Shown here: piece by piece, positions 19,177 through 25,792 of the stretch
Layout of the letters: the number at the start of each line of letters is the position of its first letter
How positions within the stretch are numbered: the first letter of the stretch is position 1
Source: Cupriavidus sp. D384
GTDB taxonomy: Bacteria; Pseudomonadota; Gammaproteobacteria; Burkholderiales; Burkholderiaceae
Length of the DNA stretch: 37,573 nt
Assembly (NCBI RefSeq): GCF_001652915.1
Contig: NZ_BBQI01000023.1
Span: forward strand, 1-37,573
Direction: 5' to 3'
Program-made: the position numbers and the translations under genes
Notes under the pieces: model-generated
Database searches by the model: none
Seen by the model: only the letters and a program-made list of their open reading frames with translations
Told to the model about the DNA's origin: nothing

Positions 19177-20559
19177 ATGAGCAGCGCGCTGCAGGATCTT
19201 CGTCGCATCGTTCACCTGGCCGCCCCGGTACTGGTCGGACAACTGGCCGTGATCGCCTTTGGCGTCACCGACACCATCATGGCCGGCCGGGCCTCGGCAA
19301 CCGATCTGGCTGCGGTCGGCCTTGGCGGCTCCATCTACGTCACGGTCTATATCAGCCTGATGGGGGTGCTCCAGGCGCTTGCGCCGGTCGCCGGGCAGCT
19401 GTACGGCGCCGGACGCACCGCCGAGATTGGCGCCGAAGTCCGCCAGGCTGCATGGCTTGGCCTGGCGCTAGCCATCCCCGGGATGCTGCTGTTGCTGTTC
19501 CCCGCCCCGCTGCTGGCCTTCGCCAAGGCGCCGCCCGAGCTGGTGGACAAGGCATCGCGCTATCTGCATATCGTGGCGTTCGGCCTGCCTGCTGGGCTGG
19601 CGTTTCGTATTTATATGGCGCTGAACAACGCGCTGTCGCGGCCGATCATGGTCACCGTGCTGCAGATTGCCGGGCTGGTGCTCAAGGTGCCCCTCAATGC
19701 CTGGTTTATCCATGGCGGTTTTGGCGTGCCGGCGATGGGCGGGCCCGGGTGCGCGCTAGCCTCTACGCTGATCACCTGGGCGTGGTGCCTGTCCGGGCTG
19801 GCTATCCTGCGCCTTGGGGCCGCCTACCAGCCGCTGGGCATCTTCGCGCGCTGGGAATGGCCGCACTGGGATCGCATCCGTCCGCTGCTTCGGCTCGGGG
19901 TGCCGATGGGGCTGACCTACCTGATCGAGATCACCTCGTTCACGCTGATGTCGATCTTCATCACGCGACTTGGCACGGAAACGCTCGCGGGACATCAGAT
20001 CATCGCCAACCTGAGCGCGGTGGCGTACATGATGCCGCTGTCGTTGTCGATCGCCACGTCGACGCTTGTGGCACAGGCCATTGGGGCGCGCGACATGCTG
20101 GGCGCGCGACGCATTGGCTGGCGAGGCATCCGTTTTGGCGCCAGCCTGGCACTGGTCACAGGCGCGCTGCTATGGCTGCTGCGTGAACCGCTGCTGCATG
20201 CCTACGCCAAGGATCCGGCCGTGGTCGCCAAGGCCTTGCCGCTGATGCTGTTCGTGGCGTTCTACCAGGCCTTTGACGCCATCCAGGTGATGAGCGCGTT
20301 CATCCTCCGCGCGTACAAGATCGCATTGATCCCGACGCTGATCTATGCGGGCTCGCTATGGGGCGTGGGCCTCGGGGGCGGCTACGTGCTCGGCTTTGGC
20401 CTGATCGACGCCATGCCCGCCTTCACGCGCGGCGCCGCGGGCTTCTGGATGGCCAACAGCATCAGCCTGGCGATAGCCGGCACGCTGCTGGTACGGTATT
20501 TCAGGCAGGTGAGCCGGGTAAAGGCTACGGAGGCACGAGAGGTGGCGAAGGTGGCGTAA
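19177..20559 (+). CDS. MATE family efflux transporter
   Basis: Inner-membrane multidrug exporter driven by sodium or protons, NorM-like, 460 residues. The N terminus (VLVGQLAVIAFGVTDTIMAG) and the second-half repeat (GVPMGLTYLIEITSFTLMS) show the internal duplication of MATE proteins. About 12 membrane segments are visible. The start ATG has no clear Shine-Dalgarno, and reading-through from the gene upstream is possible. Substrate is unknown. Confidence 0.9.
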   Translation: MSSALQDLRRIVHLAAPVLVGQLAVIAFGVTDTIMAGRASATDLAAVGLGGSIYVTVYISLMGVLQALAPVAGQLYGAGRTAEIGAEVRQAAWLGLALAIPGMLLLLFPAPLLAFAKAPPELVDKASRYLHIVAFGLPAGLAFRIYMALNNALSRPIMVTVLQIAGLVLKVPLNAWFIHGGFGVPAMGGPGCALASTLITWAWCLSGLAILRLGAAYQPLGIFARWEWPHWDRIRPLLRLGVPMGLTYLIEITSFTLMSIFITRLGTETLAGHQIIANLSAVAYMMPLSLSIATSTLVAQAIGARDMLGARRIGWRGIRFGASLALVTGALLWLLREPLLHAYAKDPAVVAKALPLMLFVAFYQAFDAIQVMSAFILRAYKIALIPTLIYAGSLWGVGLGGGYVLGFGLIDAMPAFTRGAAGFWMANSISLAIAGTLLVRYFRQVSRVKATEAREVAKVA

Positions 20560-20591
20560 TACCCATCCCTGCCGGACCCGTGAGCGCAAAG

Positions 20592-20623
20592 AAGGAAAGC
20601 CTGCATAAGCAGGCTTTCTTTTT
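20592..20623 (+). terminator. terminator of the MATE gene
   Basis: A 10-bp stem (20595-20604 with 20609-20618), loop ATAA, with flanking A-T pairs and a T-tract to 20623. The core stem AAGCCTGC/GCAGGCTT is the same as in the two tRNA-Asp terminators downstream. Confidence 0.9.
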
Positions 20624-20646
20624 GAGGGCTGGCATGGACGGATCAA

Positions 20647-20789
20647 CCCCCAGGCCGCGGATTCGCTGGCAAGCGAATCCCTTCTCGCCCCGCCGGGAGC
20701 TGCGCAGGCAGCTTCCTCCGCTCCGCATGGACGAAAAAAAAGCCTGCTTGCGCAGGCTTTTTTAAATTTGGCGGAGCGGACGGGGCTCG
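20647..20789 (-). repeat. 143-bp repeat unit, distal copy (with a tRNA-Asp 3' fragment)
   Basis: First of two direct copies, starting exactly 150 bp apart and differing at 3 positions. It includes a hairpin GGATTCGCT/AGCGAATCC, a second hairpin GGGAGCTGC/GCAGCTTCC (one G-T pair), a terminator hairpin (20734-20763), and at 20769-20789 the 21 nt of the 3' end of tRNA-Asp including CCA, without the rest of the gene. Confidence 0.9.
20734..20763 (-). terminator. duplicated terminator in the distal repeat
   Basis: Same as the terminator at 20884-20913: A-tract, GCCTGC/GCAGGC stem with loop TTGC, T-tract. It can work in both directions, so it may also back up the MATE terminator only for antisense or read-through transcripts. 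Confidence 0.8.
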
Positions 20790-20796
20790 CCTACAT

Positions 20797-20939
20797 CCCC
20801 CAGGCCGCGGATTCGCTGGCAAGCGAATCCCTTCTCACCCCGCCGGGAGCTGCGCAAGCAGCTCCCTCCGCTCCGCATGGACGAAAAAAAAGCCTGCTTG
20901 CGCAGGCTTTTTTAAATTTGGCGGAGCGGACGGGGCTCG
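20797..20939 (-). repeat. 143-bp repeat unit, proximal copy (overlaps the tRNA-Asp 3' end)
   Basis: Second copy, 140 of 143 positions identical to the first, ending inside the intact tRNA-Asp gene. Its hairpins are 20809-20830 (9-bp stem, loop GGCA), 20845-20866 (9-bp stem, loop GCAA) and the terminator 20884-20913. The two units are separated by only 7 nt. Confidence 0.9.
20884..20913 (-). terminator. terminator of the distal tRNA operon
   Basis: On the minus strand AAAAAAGCCTGC, loop GCAA, GCAGGCTTTTTTTT, beginning 6 nt after the encoded CCA of tRNA-Asp. It is symmetric, with A- and T-tracts on both sides. Confidence 0.92.
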
Positions 20940-20995
20940 AACCCGCGACCCCCGGCGTGACAGGCCGGTATTCTAACCAACTGAACTACCGCTCC
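20919..20995 (-). tRNA. tRNA-Asp (GTC), distal copy
   Basis: 77 nt with encoded CCA. The acceptor stem GGAGCGG pairs with CCGCTCC, the anticodon loop is CTGTCAC (GTC), and the T-loop is TTCGAGC. Identical to the copy at 21489-21565. Confidence 0.97.
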
Positions 20996-21057
20996 GTTTT
21001 CTGCTGTTACCCGGGAATCCCGGCTAACCGCTAGGCGTTTGATTACGCCTGGCTGTT

Positions 21058-21133
21058 TGGCGTCCCCTAGGGGATTCGAACCCCTGTACTCACCGTGAAA
21101 GGGTGATGTCCTAGGCCTCTAGACGAAGGGGAC
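21058..21133 (-). tRNA. tRNA-Glu (TTC), distal copy
   Basis: 76 nt with encoded CCA. The acceptor stem GTCCCCT pairs with AGGGGAC, the anticodon loop is CTTTCAC (TTC), and the T-loop is TTCGAAT. It lies 62 nt upstream of tRNA-Asp. Confidence 0.97.
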
Positions 21134-21244
21134 AGAAATCTGTTGCAAGCAACGTCTTCCGTCGTTTGCTGCGAAGTCCGGCATTCTACCAGATTTTTCG
21201 CAACTGGAAACAACTTTTTACTACGTCAGTTGCTTCCGAATTCT

Positions 21245-21320
<76 letters not shown>

Positions 21321-21367
21321 GAATATTTCCGGTACCACTTATAATCACAACGACTTGCGAGGCCGCG

Positions 21368-21396
21368 ATTATATTTTGATTTTTCGAAGCTGACAA
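21368..21396 (-). promoter_or_regulatory. promoter of the distal tRNA operon
   Basis: TTGTCA (21396-21391), a 17-bp spacer, and TATAAT (21373-21368) on the minus strand, followed by a GC-rich discriminator CGCGGCC, as is typical of stringently controlled stable-RNA promoters. Confidence 0.88.
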
Positions 21397-21420
21397 CATT
21401 CGCTTCAGGTAAATCGAAAA

Positions 21421-21439
21421 GTGATTATCAGATAATCAC
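21421..21439. promoter_or_regulatory. perfect 19-bp palindrome upstream of the tRNA promoter
   Basis: GTGATTATC, a central A, then GATAATCAC. It lies about 25 bp upstream of the -35 of the distal tRNA operon and about 12 bp from the previous operon's terminator. ATAATCAC recurs at 21341-21348. It could bind an activator or be a processing stem; this is inference. Confidence 0.5.
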
Positions 21440-21452
21440 CTCTCACCCAAAT

Positions 21453-21481
21453 AAAAACCCGCTTGGTTTCACCCAAGCGGG
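21453..21481 (-). terminator. terminator of the proximal tRNA operon
   Basis: On the minus strand a 9-bp stem CCCGCTTGG/CCAAGCGGG (21481-21473 with 21466-21458), a 6-nt loop, and five Ts. It starts 8 nt after tRNA-Asp. Confidence 0.9.
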
Positions 21482-21488
21482 CTCAGTC

Positions 21489-21565
21489 TGGCGGAGCGGA
21501 CGGGGCTCGAACCCGCGACCCCCGGCGTGACAGGCCGGTATTCTAACCAACTGAACTACCGCTCC
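21489..21565 (-). tRNA. tRNA-Asp (GTC), proximal copy
   Basis: 77 nt with encoded CCA, identical to the copy at 20919-20995. Third gene of the operon nearest gltX. Confidence 0.97.
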
Positions 21566-21634
21566 GTTTTTTGCGGTTGCTACCCGAAGCTTCGCTCCGG
21601 ACAGCCAACTGGACGAATGATTACGTCCAACATC

Positions 21635-21710
21635 TGGCGTCCCCTAGGGGATTCGAACCCCTGTACTCACCGTGAAAGGGTGATGTCCTAGGCCTCTAGA
21701 CGAAGGGGAC
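21635..21710 (-). tRNA. tRNA-Glu (TTC), proximal copy
   Basis: 76 nt with encoded CCA, identical to the copy at 21058-21133. It follows tRNA-Ala by 8 nt and precedes tRNA-Asp by 69 nt. Confidence 0.97.
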
Positions 21711-21718
21711 AGAAACTT

Positions 21719-21794
<76 letters not shown>

Positions 21795-21854
21795 ATAGTT
21801 ACTGCCATTTACTACTGCTTGCCGCCAGATTTACTGCTTTCCGGCGAAGCGGCG

Positions 21855-21882
21855 ATTATAAATCAATCACCATTTTTTGCAA
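21855..21882 (-). promoter_or_regulatory. promoter of the proximal tRNA operon
   Basis: TTGCAA (21882-21877), a 16-bp spacer, and TATAAT (21860-21855) on the minus strand, followed by CGCCGC. This mirrors the promoter of the other operon, so the tRNAs need not depend on gltX transcription. Confidence 0.88.
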
Positions 21883-21955
21883 GCCCCTTTTTCCGATTTT
21901 TCAACCGGGCCGCTTGACTTGCGTCGTGCAGCAGGGAGAACGAGATTATGCTGAA

Positions 21956-21987
21956 GTCTCGGCCTGAGCGCAAGCCCCTGCCGAGAC
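21956..21987 (-). terminator. possible stem-loop after gltX
   Basis: GTCTCGG (21956-21962) pairs with CCGAGAC (21981-21987) across an 18-nt loop, 14 nt after the gltX stop. No T-tract, so termination is doubtful and gltX transcripts may read into the tRNA operon. Confidence 0.35.
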
Positions 21988-22001
21988 ATTTCTGCACATT
22001 T

Positions 22002-23399
22002 TTATGCAGCGGCCAGGCGGCGCAATACCGTGTCACGACCGAACAGCTCCAGCACCGCATCGATGCTCGGCGTCTGCAGTTGCCCCGCCACCAGCAGGCG
22101 CACCGGCATGGCCAGCTTGGGCATCTTCAGCCCGAACTCGGCCAGCACGGCCTTGAACGTGGCGTTGATGGCCTCGCGCTTCCACTCGGGCAACGCGGCC
22201 AGCTGGGTCGCCAGGGCCTGCACGGCAGGGCGGATCTCGTCGGTCAGGTGCTCGGTCTTCAGCGCCGCGTCGGCCTGCGGCTCGCCGCGATAGAACAGCA
22301 TCGCGGTCTGCGCCACTTCCTTGAGCGTGTTGGCGCGGTCCTTGACCAGCGCGACCACACCCACCAGGTCCACGCCTTCCACCGTGCCGCCCAACGCCTC
22401 GATAAACGGGCGCGTCAGGTCGGCCAGGCGCGCGTTGTCGCCGGTCTTGATGTAGTGGTTGTTCAGCCAGGCCAGCTTTTCCGGGTTGTACTGTGCCGGC
22501 GACTTGCCCAGGTGGTCCAGATCGAACCACTCGACGAACTGCTCGCGCGTGAAGATCTCGGCATCGCCATGCGACCAGCCCAGGCGGGCCAGGTAGTTCA
22601 GCACGGCCTCGGGCAGGTAGCCTTCGTCGCGGTAGCCGGTCACGGGCATCGCGCCATGGCGCTTGCTCATCTTCTCGCCCTGCTCGTTCAGCACGGTCGG
22701 CAGGTGAGCGTAGACGGGCACTTCGCCACCCAGCGCGCCGATGATGTTGATCTGGCGCGGCGTGTTGTTGACGTGGTCGTCGCCACGGATCACGTGCGTG
22801 ATCTTCATGTCGAGGTCATCGATCACCACGCAGAAGTTGTACGTCGGGGTGCCGTCCGGACGGGCAATCACCAGGTCGTCGAGTTCCTCGTTCGAAATCT
22901 CGATGCGACCCTTCACGGCGTCGTCCCATACCACGCTACCGCCTAGCGGATTCTTGAAACGCACCACGGGCTGCACGCCAGCCGGCGGCTCGGGCAGTAC
23001 CTTGCCCGGCTCCGGACGCCAGAAGCCGTTGTAGCGCGGCTTTTCACCGGCCGCGCGCTGGGCCTCGCGCAGGGCGTCGAGCTCCTCGGTGCTCATGTAG
23101 CAGTGGTAGGCCATGCCGTTGTCCAGCATCTCGCGCACGACCTCGCGATACCGGTCCATGCGCTGCATCTGGTAGAACGGGCCCTCGTCGATGTCGAGGT
23201 CAAGCCAGGCCATGCTTTCCAGGATCACGTCGACCGCTTCCTCGGAAGAGCGCTCGACGTCGGTATCCTCGATACGCAGGATGAAGTCGCCCTTCATGCG
23301 GCGGGCAAACGCCCACGGATAAAGCGCGGAGCGGATGTTGCCAAGGTGGATGAAGCCGGTCGGGCTCGGCGCGAAGCGGGTGCGGACGCGTTGTGTCAT
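22002..23399 (-). CDS. gltX: glutamyl-tRNA synthetase
   Basis: Class I synthetase that charges tRNA-Glu, 465 residues from the ATG at 23399 ([15 protein letters not shown]). The HIGH-type motif is HLGN (18-21) in [11 protein letters not shown], and KMSKR is at 243-247 in [10 protein letters not shown]. The [11 protein letters not shown] region (206-216) before it is also typical. An earlier in-frame start at 23528 would add 43 residues that do not belong to the family. It lies directly upstream of two tRNA-Glu genes on the same strand, a neighbourhood also known from other proteobacteria. Confidence 0.98.
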   Translation of the reverse strand: MTQRVRTRFAPSPTGFIHLGNIRSALYPWAFARRMKGDFILRIEDTDVERSSEEAVDVILESMAWLDLDIDEGPFYQMQRMDRYREVVREMLDNGMAYHCYMSTEELDALREAQRAAGEKPRYNGFWRPEPGKVLPEPPAGVQPVVRFKNPLGGSVVWDDAVKGRIEISNEELDDLVIARPDGTPTYNFCVVIDDLDMKITHVIRGDDHVNNTPRQINIIGALGGEVPVYAHLPTVLNEQGEKMSKRHGAMPVTGYRDEGYLPEAVLNYLARLGWSHGDAEIFTREQFVEWFDLDHLGKSPAQYNPEKLAWLNNHYIKTGDNARLADLTRPFIEALGGTVEGVDLVGVVALVKDRANTLKEVAQTAMLFYRGEPQADAALKTEHLTDEIRPAVQALATQLAALPEWKREAINATFKAVLAEFGLKMPKLAMPVRLLVAGQLQTPSIDAVLELFGRDTVLRRLAAA

Positions 23400-23619
23400 G
23401 GTCGGGGAGAAACAAAAAAGCCCACGCACGGGTGCGCGCAGGCCGGATTTCGCTGAACTTTCGTTGGACGCTGCATTATACGCCCTGCCCGATTCCAGTC
23501 TGGCCACGGAATCATTTATGCTTGCCACCGGTCTGAATCCAGGCCGCGCGCATCCGTTGCCGCGATGCGCGGCCTGCCGATGCCCGGCACATCACATCCG
23601 CATTAGATTTCCACCTTCG

Positions 23620-24570
23620 ATGCAACGACGACATTTCCTTGGCGCCTCGGCAGCCATGCTGCTGGCAGCCTGCTCGTTCGGCCCGAAGCCGACCACCCCG
23701 GCCCCCACGCCGACAACGGCCGCCGTACCGCCAGTCGCCACGCCGCCCCGGCCGATCCGGATTGGCCTGGCGCTCGGTGGCGGCGCCGCGCGCGGCTTTG
23801 CGCATATCGGCGTCATCAAGGCGCTGGAGGCCCAGGGCATTCATGCCGACATCGTCACCGGCACCAGCGCTGGGTCGGTGGTGGCTGCGCTCTACGCCAC
23901 CGGCATGGACGGCTTCCAGCTCAACAAGCTGGCGCTGACCATGGACGAAGCCGCCATTGCCGACTGGGCCCTGCCCTTCGGCACCAAGTTTGGCGGCTGG
24001 CTAAAGGGCGAGGCGCTGCAGAACTATGTGAACCGGCTGGTCAAGAACCGCCCGATCGAGGCCATGAAGCTGCCGCTGGGCATCGTCGCCACCGACCTGA
24101 AGACCGGCGAGCGCATCGTATTCCGGCGCGGCAATACCGGGCAGGCCGTGCGCGCATCGAGCAGCGTGCCGGGCGTTTTCCAGCCGGTGTCGATTGCGGG
24201 CCACGATTACGTTGACGGTGGCCTGGTCGAACCGGTGCCGGTGGACGCGGCGCGCGAGATGGGCGCCGAGTTCGTGATCGCCGTGAATATCTCCGCCGAT
24301 CCGTCGAGCCAGAAGAACAATGGGCAGAGCGGCGTGCTGCTGCAGACCACCGCCATCATGGGCCAGTCGATCAACCGCATGGCGCTGTCCCGCGCCGACA
24401 TCGTGATCCGCCCCGACCTGCCCGACATGGGCGGCAGCGACTTTGCGTCGCGCAACCGGGCCATCCTGGCCGGCGAGCAGGCCACCTCGGCCGTGATCGG
24501 CGCCCTGCGCGAGAAACTGGCGGCGGCGCGACTGCGCCCCGCACCGGCCGGCACGATCGCCGTCCAATAG
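23620..24570 (+). CDS. patatin-like phospholipase, predicted lipoprotein
   Basis: Serine lipid hydrolase related to RssA/YchK, 316 residues from the ATG at 23620 (MQRRHFLGAS). The N terminus is a lipoprotein signal with lipobox LAAC (Cys18), then a Pro/Thr-rich linker to about residue 45. The patatin domain has the oxyanion-hole motif GGGAARGF (53-60), the nucleophile elbow GTSAG (Ser83) and the catalytic Asp199 in VDGG. A start further upstream would remove the signal, so this start is preferred. Many RssA proteins are cytoplasmic; the lipobox puts this one in an envelope membrane. It converges with the peptidase gene across a shared terminator. Confidence 0.88.
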   Translation: MQRRHFLGASAAMLLAACSFGPKPTTPAPTPTTAAVPPVATPPRPIRIGLALGGGAARGFAHIGVIKALEAQGIHADIVTGTSAGSVVAALYATGMDGFQLNKLALTMDEAAIADWALPFGTKFGGWLKGEALQNYVNRLVKNRPIEAMKLPLGIVATDLKTGERIVFRRGNTGQAVRASSSVPGVFQPVSIAGHDYVDGGLVEPVPVDAAREMGAEFVIAVNISADPSSQKNNGQSGVLLQTTAIMGQSINRMALSRADIVIRPDLPDMGGSDFASRNRAILAGEQATSAVIGALREKLAAARLRPAPAGTIAVQ

Positions 24571-24607
24571 GACACCAAAGACATCGAGGGAGACGCCGCT
24601 CCTTCGT

Positions 24608-24676
24608 TGTCACATGTCTTGTCATCGCGTCAGCCGGGCCTGACAGGAACTGTCACCCCGATGACACAGGGTGTCA
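24608..24676. repeat. helically phased array of TGTCA/TGACA pentamers
   Basis: Six pentamers: TGTCA at 24608, 24620, 24651 and 24672, TGACA at 24641 and 24662 (first bases). Steps are 12, 21, 10, 11 and 10 bp, close to one or two helical turns. Neighbours form inverted pairs with 5-6 nt gaps. It lies between two converging genes, where no promoter is expected. Confidence 0.6.
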
Positions 24677-24722
24677 CCCGTTAGTGGGGTATTTGTATTG
24701 ATACAGGAAGGCAGCGGGCAAC

Positions 24723-24755
24723 AAAAAAGGACTGCCGGAGCAGTCCTTTCTTGTT
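24723..24755. terminator. bidirectional terminator between the converging genes
   Basis: A 10-bp stem AAAGGACTGC/GCAGTCCTTT (24726-24735 with 24740-24749), loop CGGA. The A-tract at 24723-24728 gives the T-tract for the minus-strand peptidase gene; on the plus strand the tail is CTTGTTT. Confidence 0.88.
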
Positions 24756-24770
24756 TGCGCGAACGATGCG

Positions 24771-25445
24771 TCAACCACCAAACATCGTACGGCCCTGGGC
24801 GTTCGGATCGAAGCGCTTGAGCGTCTCGATCATGCTACCCGTGTTTTCGACGGAGCCACGGGCGGAATCGTCGATCCGGCGGGCGCCGTTGTAGCGCGTG
24901 ACCCAGTACGACGCACGCATGTCGTCAACGCGGATCTTGCTGCCGGTCGACGGCGCATGCACGAACTTGTTGTCGCCGATATAGATGCCAACGTGCGAGA
25001 ACGTATGGCGCATCGTGTTGAAGAACACGAGATCGCCCGGACGCAGCTCGTTGACCGCCACTGTGGTGCCCACCTGGCTCATTTCTACGGAACGGCGCGG
25101 CAACATGAAGCCGAAGGTGTCGTTGAACACGTAGCGGACGAAGCCGCTGCAGTCCAGACCCGATTCGGGGCTGTTACCGCCGAAGCGGTAACGCACGCCA
25201 ATCAGGCCCAGCGCGTTCATGACCAGGTCGCCAGCCTTGCTGGCAACGTTGCTGGTGGAGTTCATCACCGACGACAGCAAGCCGCGCTTGCCTTCCGGAT
25301 GCGCGTCCGCGTCAACGCGGGCCTCGATCCGGGCGTCCGGGTCCTTGAACACCGTATCCGCCAGCACTCCATTCGACACAGTCGCACCGCAGGCAATGGC
25401 AATTCCGATAGCGGCGCGCGCCAGGGAATGAAGTACCGTCTGCAT
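24771..25445 (-). CDS. secreted NlpC/P60 family cell-wall peptidase
   Basis: Probable peptidoglycan endopeptidase (C40 family), 224 residues from the ATG at 25445 (MQTVLHSLAR), with Shine-Dalgarno AGGAGA 6 nt upstream. A signal peptide covers about residues 1-29, with cleavage likely after VLA. The catalytic set is Cys99 in LDCSGFVRYVF, His151 in SHVGIYIG and His163 in FVHAPSTG. The overall length is typical of small Spr/NlpC-like hydrolases. No extra wall-binding domain is visible. It has its own strong promoter and an unusually long leader of about 175 nt. Confidence 0.92.
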   Translation of the reverse strand: MQTVLHSLARAAIGIAIACGATVSNGVLADTVFKDPDARIEARVDADAHPEGKRGLLSSVMNSTSNVASKAGDLVMNALGLIGVRYRFGGNSPESGLDCSGFVRYVFNDTFGFMLPRRSVEMSQVGTTVAVNELRPGDLVFFNTMRHTFSHVGIYIGDNKFVHAPSTGSKIRVDDMRASYWVTRYNGARRIDDSARGSVENTGSMIETLKRFDPNAQGRTMFGG

Positions 25446-25629
25446 TGGTTCTCCTGATGATCGGACAAATCTGACCGGCAAATCAGACAAAGCCGGACAG
25501 CGTGAAAACATCAGGGCGGAACGTACGCAAGAAGTACGCCAGCACGACTGCACCTGCCGCGTGCAACATCGACCTTCCCCAAGGCCTGCATGCGGCGGAC
25601 GAACCACCCCCGACAAAACTTATCGCGGG

Positions 25630-25659
25630 ATAGTAAAGTACCCACCCTTGACGTGTCAA
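25630..25659 (-). promoter_or_regulatory. promoter of the NlpC/P60 gene
   Basis: Consensus TTGACA (25659-25654), an 18-bp spacer, and TACTAT (25635-25630) on the minus strand. It is among the best sigma-70 promoters in the window. Confidence 0.85.
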
Positions 25660-25729
25660 AGATGGTTACAACTTTCCCGCAAAGCGCCAGCAAATCAATG
25701 AATTAGCGCTAAAAACGTATTCTGTTTCT

Positions 25730-25751
25730 CGGAATCGTTATAAAGATTCCG
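25730..25751. terminator. inverted repeat downstream of yejF
   Basis: CGGAATC (25730-25736) and GATTCCG (25745-25751), 8-nt AT loop, about 42 nt after the yejF stop. It lacks a direct T-tract; it could be the end of the yej operon or an operator for the peptidase gene. Confidence 0.35.
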
Positions 25752-25792
25752 TGTTACTTCGGCGTGACAAAGCGTGCTGCAATGCACATCAT

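Larger units (their letters stand above)
20560..20918. other. noncoding region with hairpins and repeats between the MATE gene and tRNA-Asp
   Basis: 359 bp without a gene. It contains the MATE terminator, one complete 143-bp repeat unit and most of a second (the unit ends 21 nt inside tRNA-Asp). Open frames across it are by-products of the repeats and the tRNA. Confidence 0.8.
25446..25792. other. leader and promoter region between yejF and the NlpC/P60 gene
   Basis: 347 bp without a gene. It contains the peptidase promoter (25630-25659), its roughly 175-nt leader, a perfect 10-bp palindrome TTAGCGCTAA (25703-25712) and the inverted repeat at 25730-25751. The stretch 25660-25760 is AT-rich relative to its surroundings. 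Confidence 0.6.

Noticed and set aside
20768..21034. An 88-codon frame containing GLEPATPGVTGRYSNQLNYRS
   Set aside because: This is the well-known false translation across a tRNA-Asp gene; the first part merely repeats the 143-bp unit.
24608..24676. Pho box (PhoB site)
   Set aside because: Pho boxes use direct TGTCA repeats with 11-bp steps; here neighbouring pentamers are mostly inverted and direct ones are 12 or 21 bp apart, and the site lies behind both genes.
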